A stretch of 18,766 nucleotides of DNA from contig CAWGGS010000036.1 in the NCBI GenBank assembly GCA_963822095.1, positions 1 through 18,766 of the forward strand, read 5' to 3'. Both the position numbers and the translations under genes were made by a program. Below, piece by piece: positions 8,191 through 14,325 of the stretch (position 1 is the first letter of the stretch; the number at the start of each line of letters is the position of its first letter). Source of the DNA: CAWGGS01 sp963822095 (lineage in GTDB: Bacteria > Desulfobacterota > Desulfobulbia > Desulfobulbales > Desulfocapsaceae). The notes under the pieces are model-generated. The model was given only the letters and a program-made list of their open reading frames with translations, ran no database searches and had not been told where the DNA came from.

Positions 8191-8549
8191 GGGCTGTTAC
8201 AAGGCTATTCACGGGCAAAACACTTTTTTCGGGAAAGAGGATGGAGAAGAAGGGGTTGAAATCGATGAAGCGAAGCGGGTCAGGCATTTCCCCGTGGGAA
8301 AAAATGCAGGACCCCATCAATGTCGGAGGTGTCGCAAACATGCCCCATCTCCAGTTCTAGGTCGACATATTCTTCGATTCCGTCAATTCGAAGCGATAAA
8401 GCCGGCCCATTGGGAAGATGGTATACAATGGTATTGACGCTGGTTAAATCAATGGCTGGAGCAAACAATTTCATTCTTAAGACCTTTTTCGAAAAACAGG
8501 ACTCCGGCAGAATTACGTACCGAATATTCAAACGAACTCGACATGACAT
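8183..8549 (-). CDS. Small unknown gene upstream of PHP gene, apparently frameshifted
   Basis: Not recognised. On the minus strand an ORF from ATG 8549 (or TTG 8588) reads to a TGA at 8281, ending '...CDTSDIDGVLHFFPRGNA'. If one A is removed from the plus-strand A6 run at 8299-8304, the frame instead continues as 'DGVLHFSHGEMPDPLRFIDF...' to a TGA at 8183-8185. That stop overlaps the PHP start (ATGACTGA), which would give a 121-aa protein translationally coupled to it. Both halves look protein-like and contain hydrophobic beta-type stretches ('SVNTIVYHLPNGPALSLRI'; 'FNPFFSILFPEKSVLPV'), with no signal peptide or known motif. The evidence is the coupling geometry and the natural look of the joined sequence, both modest. 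It could instead be a pseudogene or two chance ORFs. Confidence 0.4.
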
Positions 8550-8775
8550 ATAAGGTTTTTGTTGTGAAACTGCAAGAGATATAATCAACAGGAGGCGAAT
8601 GGAAAATGCGAATTGCTGTAAGCTCTTGAATTAAAAGTCATTATAATAAATCGATAAAGACCGATTCCCCCATGAATAAAAAGAGCTTGTCGTGTCTGTA
8701 TGGATATGTTGTGTTCTTCCTCTCATGGATTTATGGCAGGTTGAGAGGCAAATGGCCCTCAGATTGGAATTGCGT
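8550..8775. other. Intergenic region between divergent small gene and YkgJ gene
   Basis: AT-rich gap with no convincing gene. It contains a TATAAT at 8642-8647 without a matching -35 element and a potential 35-codon ORF at 8672-8779 lacking a Shine-Dalgarno. The promoter for the rightward YkgJ gene begins at 8776. Confidence 0.4.
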
Positions 8776-8804
8776 TTGACACTGGGAGGGGAGGGGTTTA
8801 TTAT
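8776..8804 (+). promoter_or_regulatory. Sigma70-type promoter for the YkgJ-family gene
   Basis: A perfect TTGACA at 8776-8781, a 17-base G-rich spacer, and TATTAT at 8799-8804 (5 of 6 to consensus). Predicted transcription start is near 8811, giving a leader of about 76 bases before ATG 8887. This is one of the two best promoter matches in the window. Confidence 0.65.
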
Positions 8805-8817
8805 AGATAGTTCCGTG

Positions 8818-8853
8818 GTCCGATAGCAGGGCGACATTGCCTTTCAATCGGAC
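8818..8853 (+). promoter_or_regulatory. Leader hairpin upstream of the YkgJ-family gene
   Basis: Perfect 7-bp inverted repeat GTCCGAT (8818-8824) / ATCGGAC (8847-8853) with a 22-base intervening segment that contains a short GGC/GCC pair. It begins within a few bases of the predicted transcript 5' end, so it would form a 5' stem-loop, or could be a palindromic operator just downstream of the promoter. There is no U-tract, so it is not a standard terminator. Confidence 0.4.
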
Positions 8854-8886
8854 GTTGTAACCCAATTTTGATATCAGGTGAAGTTA

Positions 8887-9837
8887 ATGACCGAAAAAGA
8901 AAAATCTGCCAAAGAAAAGATACTTTTTGGCCAAGAGAGGAATCCCTCGAATATTCTCCCCAAAAAATTGACCTTGGACAGCCGACTCAAGTTTCGGTGT
9001 CATCCCGGTGTGCCCTGTTTTACAGCCTGTTGTGGTGGAATTAAAATAATCCTGACTCCTTACGATATTCTTCAGCTCACCAAGCGGCTCGGGATACCGG
9101 CCCATGAGTTCCTCCACCAATATGCCCTGCCGACATATCTGGAAAAAACCGATATGCCGGGAGTGATGCTCAAGCTCAACGAGGACGATAACAAATGCCC
9201 CTTTGTAACGCCAGCCGGTTGCACCGTCTATTCTGACAGGCCCACTGCCTGCAGATATTATCCGGTCGGAATGGCTGATTTCCACGAAGGGGGGCAGCGA
9301 GATAGCGGTGAGGAGACGACCAAGGAAGAAGAAAAATTCTTTTTCCTGGTCAAGGAAGAGCATTGCAAAGGTTTTCTTGAGGACAAAGAATGGACTATTC
9401 GCGAATGGCGTGCTGATCAAGGAGTCGATGTCCGTGATGAGATGAATAAGGAATGGTTGCGGCTCATTATGCGGCGCAAATCCTATGGGCACCAGGCAAC
9501 ACTGTCCGATCAGGCCAAGAGGATGTTCTTTATGACCTCCACGGATCTGGCCCATTTCAGACGTTTTGTGTTTGAAAGTTCTTTCCTCGATACGTATGAA
9601 ATCGATCAGGAGACGATTGACAAGATAAAGGAAGATGATGTGGAGTTGATGCTCTTTTCTTTTAAGTATCTTGCGTCGACCCTTTTTGGGGCTCAGGGGC
9701 TTAAGATTAGAGATGAAAAAGTGCAGGCCAAAATCAAAGAGATCAGGGCCCGGCAGGATGAATCCGTTGAAAAGTCGGTACAGGAATATGAAGAATTAAT
9801 GGCTGAGCGAGAAAAGAAAAAGACAGAAAACACATAA
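8887..9837 (+). CDS. YkgJ-family cysteine cluster protein
   Basis: 316 aa from ATG 8887 with AGGTGAAG just upstream; the in-frame GTG at 8878 lies within that RBS. The Cys pattern of the zinc/iron-chelating YkgJ (UPF0153) family is clear: Cys38, Cys44 and the Cys48-Cys49 pair in 'HPGVPCFTACCGGI', then Cys104 in 'NKCPFV', Cys112 in 'GCTVYSDRPTACRYYP', Cys122, and Cys160 in 'EEHCKGF'. Family members are thought to bind metal; no reaction is established. The C-terminal third is highly charged and helical, ending in a Lys/Glu-rich coiled-coil-like tail, so the protein is longer than minimal YkgJ proteins (about 100-130 aa). It is cytosolic: no signal peptide or membrane segment. It is a single-gene transcript by position, with its own promoter and a strong terminator. 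Confidence 0.85.
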   Translation: MTEKEKSAKEKILFGQERNPSNILPKKLTLDSRLKFRCHPGVPCFTACCGGIKIILTPYDILQLTKRLGIPAHEFLHQYALPTYLEKTDMPGVMLKLNEDDNKCPFVTPAGCTVYSDRPTACRYYPVGMADFHEGGQRDSGEETTKEEEKFFFLVKEEHCKGFLEDKEWTIREWRADQGVDVRDEMNKEWLRLIMRRKSYGHQATLSDQAKRMFFMTSTDLAHFRRFVFESSFLDTYEIDQETIDKIKEDDVELMLFSFKYLASTLFGAQGLKIRDEKVQAKIKEIRARQDESVEKSVQEYEELMAEREKKKTENT

Positions 9838-9882
9838 ATCTTTCAGAGAGCAAAGACCTTTCCATCTACTGGCTGGAGAGGG

Positions 9883-9931
9883 AAACAAAGAAGGCCGCCT
9901 GGGATTATTCCCCAGGCGGCCTTCTTTGTTT
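9883..9931. terminator. Bidirectional intrinsic terminator
   Basis: Perfect 21-bp stem (9883-9903 with 9911-9931) around a 7-base loop. The core GGCCGCCTGGG/CCCAGGCGGCC is GC-rich and the outer part is A-rich on the left and T-rich on the right, so it can terminate the YkgJ gene on + and transcripts arriving from nifJ on -. Confidence 0.9.
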
Positions 9932-9942
9932 GCAATAAAACA

Positions 9943-9972
9943 TCCCCCTGGCCATTGTGCCGGACAGGGGGA
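9943..9972 (-). terminator. Terminator-like hairpin directly after nifJ
   Basis: 8-bp stem TCCCCCTG/CAGGGGGA (9943-9950 with 9965-9972), 14-base loop, followed on the minus strand by a T-rich TGTTTTATT. It lies 7 bases beyond the nifJ stop, ahead of the stronger shared hairpin. Confidence 0.55.
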
Positions 9973-9979
9973 AAAAGAG

Positions 9980-12900
9980 TTATTCTTTATCCGGCTCCAT
10001 TGCCAGGACCCGTCCCTTCAGTGCCTTCCATGCCTTGAGGACATCTTTCTGGGAGAGTTTCATTAATTCATCGGCATGCTCAGGATTAACCCGTTTCAGT
10101 GTTCGGTACCTGTTTTCGCCCATGGCATACTCCTCGAAGGAGATGGTCGGTTCCTTGGAATCGATGACCAGGGGGTTTTTGCCTTGTTCTTCCAGATCAG
10201 GATTGTACCTGTAGAGAGGCCAGTGACCACATTCGACGGCCTTTTTCTGTTGATCGAAGCCGTTGGCCATATTGATGCCGTGGTTGATGCAGTGGGAATA
10301 GGCGATGATTAGTGACGGTCCATCATAGGCCTCAGCCTCGGCGATGGCTTTGATGGCCTGGCTGGGGTTGGAGCCTATGGCAATCTTGGCTATGTATACG
10401 TTTCCGTAGGTGGCGAAGATCATACCCATATCTTTCTTGGGCATCTTCTTGCCGCCGGCGGCAAACTGTGCGGTGGCAGCCCTGGGGGTGGATTTTGACA
10501 TCTGGCCACCCGTGTTGGAGTAGACTTCTGTGTCAAGCACAAGGACATTGATGTTCTCGCCGGAAGCGAGGACATGGTCAAGTCCGCCGTAGCCGATGTC
10601 ATATGCCCAGCCGTCGCCGCCAATGATCCATACCGATTTTTTGACGAGATAATCGGCTACATGTAAAAGCCGTTTGGCGATAACACTGTTGTTTCCTGTC
10701 AGTTTTTCCTTCAGGTCGGCAACCCGGCCCCGTTGTACTTCGATATCCATCTGGGTCTTCTGTTCAGCTCCCATCAGGGCGTCAGCCATATCGCTAGTGA
10801 TGATATTTTCAGCAACTGCGCTATGGAGAAGTTCTCCTGCCTGGGCACACAGTTTGTTGACCGAGGCGCGCATGCCAAGACCGAATTCGGCATTGTCTTC
10901 GAACAGAGAGTTGGCCCAGGAAGGACCACGGCCGTCCTGGCGTTTGCAGTACGGGGTGGTCGGCAGGTTGCCGCCGTAGATGGAGGAACAGCCGGTGGCG
11001 TTGGCTGCCAGCATCCTGTCACCGAAGAGTTGGGAGACTAACTTTACGTATGGGGTCTCGCCACAGCCGGCGCAGGCACCGGAGAACTCAAACAGAGGCC
11101 GCATAAGCTGGCTTCCTTTGATGGTCGATGGGCTGATTTTGGCCGGGTCAACCTCAGGTAGACCAAGGAAGTAATCAACGTTTTTGGATTGTACTGTTTT
11201 GAGTTCCTCGTTGTTCGGGATCATCTCCAGGGCCTTGGTCTTGGCCGGGCAGACTTTTACACAGAGGGTGCAGCCGCAACAGTCCTCGGTAAAGACCTGG
11301 ACCATGAACTGCGATCCTTTGAAATTCTTGCCGACCGCATCTCTGGACTGGAAGGCCTCAGGTGCCCCGGATAGATCAGAGGCAATTTTGATTCGGATTG
11401 CGGCGTGGGGACAGACGAGTGAACACTGTCCGCACTGGATACAATTGTCTGAAATCCATTTAGGAACGCTGACCGCGATATTACGTTTTTCGTACTGGGT
11501 TGTTGCTGTCGGCCAGGTGCCGTCATCCGGTATCTGGGACACCTTCAACTGCTCGCCTTTGCCTTCTATGATCTTGGCGGTGACCTCTTTTACGAAATCT
11601 GGGGCATCGGCAGGTACGGTCGGTGGAATCTCATGACCTTCGACTTTTTTACCGAGCTTAACCTGTACGATATTCTTGATAGCTTCATCGACGGCGTCAT
11701 AGTTCATCTTGACGACTTTATCGCCTTTCTTGCCGTAGGTCTTTTTAATGGCATTTTTAATGGCGTCGATGGCCTCCTGCTGGGTCAGGATGCCTGAAAT
11801 CATGAAGAAAGCGGTCTGCATGATCATATTGATGCGGGCTCCGAGTCCCAATGCGAGACCCAGGGAAATGGCATCGATGATATAGAATTTTGCCTTCTTA
11901 GTGACAAGATCTTTCTGTACCCTGGAAGGAAGCTTACTCCAGATAGTTTTTGCATCAAAGCTGGTGGTCAGTAAAAATGTACCTCCCTCGTCCAGGTTGC
12001 AGAGCATGTCGTACTGATCGAGGAAAGTGAAGTTATGGCAGGCTATGAAGTTGGCTTTGTTGATAAGGTATGGGGCTACAACCGGGTTTTTGCCGAAACG
12101 AAGATGCGAGGTGGTGATGGAACCTGATTTCTTCGAGTCATAGACAAAATAGCCCTGGGCAGAGTTATCCGTTTCGGTACCGATGATCTTGATGGTGTTT
12201 TTGTTCGCTCCTACGGTACCGTCGGAGCCAAGACCGTAAAACATGGCCCGATAGACATCTTCGCCTTCTATGTTAAAGGTCGGGTCGTACGAAAGGCTTG
12301 AGAAGGTGACGTCATCATGGGGACCGACGCAGAATTTGTTTTTCGGTGCAAGGGCGGCCATGTTGTCAAAAACGGCTTTGGCCATGGTGGGGGTGAATTC
12401 TGCTGAACCGAGTCCATAACGGCCGGAGAGAATGATCGGCATGTAGGCTGAACTATTGGTCTCAATGGCTTCACCGACTGCGGCACGGACATCCAGGTAC
12501 AGGGGCTCGCCAGGTGCTCCGGGCTCTTTGGTGCGATCGAGTACCGTGATCCGCTCGACGGTCGGCGGCAGGGAATTAACCATGGCCTTGCAATCGAAGG
12601 GGCGATAGAGACGGACTATGACCATGCCCACTTTTTTGCCCTGAGAGGCCAAATAGTCGATGGTTGCAGCGACAACTTCGCAGCCGGAGGCCATCATGAC
12701 TACCACATCGGTGGCATCGGGTGCGCCGTGGTAATCAAAGAGATGGTACTGACGACCGGTAAGAGTCGCGAATTTGTCCATGGTCTCCTGGACGATTGCC
12801 GGTGTTGCGTTGTAATATTTGTTGACGGTCTCACGACCCGAGAAGTAGACGTCCGGGTTTTGGGCGGTTCCACGAATAGTCGGTCGATCCGGGGTCATGG

Positions 12901-13519
12901 CCCTTTCTCTATGGGCGATGACCAGATCTTCATCGATCATCTCTTGCATGACATCATAACTTATTTCCTCGATCTTCTGTATTTCATGGGAGGTCCTGAA
13001 ACCATCAAAGAAATGGACAAAAGGTACGCGGGATGCAAGAGAAGCCTGGGTGGAAATCAAGGCCATATCCATACATTCCTGGACATTACTGGCACACAGC
13101 ATCCCCCAGCCGGTCTGCCTGGCCGCATAGATGTCACCGTGATCACCGAAAATGGAAAGAGCCTGACAGGCAATTGCCCGAGCCGTAACATGGAAAACCG
13201 TTGGGGTCAATTCGCCAGCTATTTTGTACATGTTCGGGATCATCAACAGAAGTCCCTGGGAAGCGGTGAAGGTGGTACAGAGGGCGCCGGTGGCAAGAGA
13301 CCCGTGCAGGGAACCGGCGACACCGGCTTCCGATTGCATCTGGGTGACAACCGGTATGGAGCCCCAGATATTCTTTTGCATAACGGCAGCCTTGGTATCC
13401 GCCTCTGCGGCCATCGGGGAGGATGGCGTAATAGGATAGATTGTTATTACTTCGCTGGTGGCATAGGCGACATGGGTACAGGCCTGGCAGCCATCAATTG
13501 TGACCATTTTCCGCGACAT
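9980..13519 (-). CDS. nifJ: Pyruvate:ferredoxin (flavodoxin) oxidoreductase, single-chain
   Basis: 1179 aa, the normal length of homodimeric PFOR/NifJ. It oxidatively decarboxylates pyruvate with CoA to acetyl-CoA and CO2, reducing ferredoxin or flavodoxin in the cytoplasm. Domain order is canonical. The N-terminal pyruvate-binding half begins 'GCQACTHVAYATSEVITIYP', followed by 'YPITPSSPMAAEAD'. The CoA/gamma region and the EKR segment come next. Two 4Fe-4S motifs follow: CIQCGQCSLVCP (about residues 691-702) and CCGCTLCVKVCP (about 745-757). Then comes the proximal-cluster/TPP domain with 'CAGCGETPY' (about 812) and 'ATGCSSIYGGNLP'. The TPP motif is 'GGDGWAYDIGYGG' (about 965) with 'EVYSNTGGQMSKSTP'. 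ATG 13519 has a strong AAGGAG 7 bases upstream. It is a single-gene unit: convergent terminators lie downstream and an AT-rich 800-base gap lies upstream. No convincing -35/-10 pair was found. Confidence 0.98.
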   Translation of the reverse strand: MSRKMVTIDGCQACTHVAYATSEVITIYPITPSSPMAAEADTKAAVMQKNIWGSIPVVTQMQSEAGVAGSLHGSLATGALCTTFTASQGLLLMIPNMYKIAGELTPTVFHVTARAIACQALSIFGDHGDIYAARQTGWGMLCASNVQECMDMALISTQASLASRVPFVHFFDGFRTSHEIQKIEEISYDVMQEMIDEDLVIAHRERAMTPDRPTIRGTAQNPDVYFSGRETVNKYYNATPAIVQETMDKFATLTGRQYHLFDYHGAPDATDVVVMMASGCEVVAATIDYLASQGKKVGMVIVRLYRPFDCKAMVNSLPPTVERITVLDRTKEPGAPGEPLYLDVRAAVGEAIETNSSAYMPIILSGRYGLGSAEFTPTMAKAVFDNMAALAPKNKFCVGPHDDVTFSSLSYDPTFNIEGEDVYRAMFYGLGSDGTVGANKNTIKIIGTETDNSAQGYFVYDSKKSGSITTSHLRFGKNPVVAPYLINKANFIACHNFTFLDQYDMLCNLDEGGTFLLTTSFDAKTIWSKLPSRVQKDLVTKKAKFYIIDAISLGLALGLGARINMIMQTAFFMISGILTQQEAIDAIKNAIKKTYGKKGDKVVKMNYDAVDEAIKNIVQVKLGKKVEGHEIPPTVPADAPDFVKEVTAKIIEGKGEQLKVSQIPDDGTWPTATTQYEKRNIAVSVPKWISDNCIQCGQCSLVCPHAAIRIKIASDLSGAPEAFQSRDAVGKNFKGSQFMVQVFTEDCCGCTLCVKVCPAKTKALEMIPNNEELKTVQSKNVDYFLGLPEVDPAKISPSTIKGSQLMRPLFEFSGACAGCGETPYVKLVSQLFGDRMLAANATGCSSIYGGNLPTTPYCKRQDGRGPSWANSLFEDNAEFGLGMRASVNKLCAQAGELLHSAVAENIITSDMADALMGAEQKTQMDIEVQRGRVADLKEKLTGNNSVIAKRLLHVADYLVKKSVWIIGGDGWAYDIGYGGLDHVLASGENINVLVLDTEVYSNTGGQMSKSTPRAATAQFAAGGKKMPKKDMGMIFATYGNVYIAKIAIGSNPSQAIKAIAEAEAYDGPSLIIAYSHCINHGINMANGFDQQKKAVECGHWPLYRYNPDLEEQGKNPLVIDSKEPTISFEEYAMGENRYRTLKRVNPEHADELMKLSQKDVLKAWKALKGRVLAMEPDKE

Positions 13520-14168
13520 GGTTTTCTCCTTGATAAGTAATAGTAATTACGTTTTTATTACCGCATCTGCTTGTTGATTGTTGTGATGATGAATTATCCG
13601 GGGGATGTAAGTCCTTAAAACCTCGTCATCCGGAGATCGTTGATTTATTGTGAAATGTTTCTTTCTATAATTTCGTTACTGTTCCTTTATTTAATGGATC
13701 AAGATATAACAACTGTAAAATAAAATAAATACCGTTTTACAGGATGTTGAGTTGTTATGGGCACGAGAGATCGATTCCGTATCTTGGCCTTTTATGAAAT
13801 CTCGTTTTAATCCGCTTATACGCTTAAGACTCTGGAAAAATTATAAAAAAAAACATAGAAAAACAAAACCTTGCAACAAAGCAGAACATTGTTATCGTCT
13901 CCGTTTTATGCAAAGCCCCTTTATTTGTCAAGGAAAAAAACATCCCTTTGAGCTTCAGCGCGAGATGCTTGGATTATGCTCTGCGAACTCTATACTTCAG
14001 CGCACTTTCTATATGTAAATTCCTGATCGGATAATTCGGAGGATACGCGTGAAAAATAAATGTCGATTCTGGATTGTTTGAAAAAAGATAGATCAATTTG
14101 TTTCGGAACCTCTTGGCAAAGCAATAAAATATACGTTAATAACTAATGTAGATTTAAAGGGAGGAAAT

Positions 14169-14288
14169 TTGTACTATAGAATATTCTTAATATCTGTGCA
14201 AGTTTTGAGATTGATTGTAGGTATATGCATACTAAAGACCTTGAAAGGCATTGTTCTTTTTTTTAAGTATAATCTACTAATTGTTTGA
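14169..14288 (+). CDS. Possible small hydrophobic protein, 39 aa
   Basis: TTG 14169 follows a strong GGGAGGA (14159-14165) and opens a 39-aa ORF ending at TGA 14286-14288. The product is one hydrophobic stretch with a few Arg/Lys ('YYRIFLISVQVLRLIVGICI...'), compatible with a single membrane helix. Against it: the surroundings are T-rich, so hydrophobic codons arise by chance; the start is TTG; the RBS spacing is short; and the end overlaps the pabBC promoter region. Not recognised; treat as a candidate only. Confidence 0.2.
   Translation: MYYRIFLISVQVLRLIVGICILKTLKGIVLFFKYNLLIV
14268..14273 (+). promoter_or_regulatory. Candidate -10 element for pabBC
   Basis: Perfect TATAAT; transcription would begin near 14280. 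A TTGAAA at 14241-14246 is 21 bases away, too far for a standard -35, so the match is incomplete. If used, it supports ATG 14326 as the translation start, since the in-frame TTG 14281 would sit at the very 5' end of the transcript. Confidence 0.35.
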
Positions 14289-14325
14289 TCGGTGGGAAGA
14301 ATTTTTGCAAACCTCAAAAAAATTG

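Larger units (their letters stand above)
13520..14325. other. Long AT-rich intergenic region between nifJ and pabBC
   Basis: About 800 bases separating divergently transcribed genes, with markedly lower GC than either neighbour. Contents: a partial Rex-like palindrome TTGTGAA-N4-TTC at 13648-13661; an 8-bp palindrome GTAATTAC at 13543-13550; a 9-bp direct repeat CTTCAGCGC at 13953-13961 and 13995-14003; a GGAGGA followed by an 11-codon ORF starting at GTG 14049; a GGGAGGA followed by a 39-aa hydrophobic ORF (14169-14288); and a TATAAT at 14268. No tRNA, known riboswitch or transposon end was recognised. An ORF at 13752-14018 is AT-rich with an odd, basic composition and no similarity I recognise. 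Confidence 0.6.

Noticed and set aside
8168..8553. Three overlapping plus-strand ORFs opposite the small gene upstream of PHP
   Set aside because: They lack ribosome binding sites and protein-like composition; the minus strand has the coupling geometry and the more natural sequence.
8672..8779. 35-aa ORF with a Lys-rich start and a hydrophobic middle
   Set aside because: No Shine-Dalgarno, and its end overlaps the -35 element of the YkgJ promoter.
12728..13540. 270-codon plus-strand ORF inside nifJ
   Set aside because: Entirely antisense to an unambiguous PFOR gene; composition is Gly/Asp/His-rich and has no RBS or recognisable motif.
13752..14018. 88-codon ORF in the nifJ-pabBC gap
   Set aside because: TTG start with weak RBS, very Lys/Arg-rich sequence typical of AT-rich non-coding DNA, no motif recognised.
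14049..14081. 10-aa ORF after GGAGGA as an aromatic amino-acid attenuator leader for pabBC
   Set aside because: It has only one Trp and one Phe, no following terminator/antiterminator pair was seen, and it lies about 200 bases ahead of the likely promoter.
14281..14325. Longer pabBC start at TTG 14281
   Set aside because: No RBS, and the TATAAT at 14268 would place the transcript start at this codon; ATG 14326 fits the family N-terminus.
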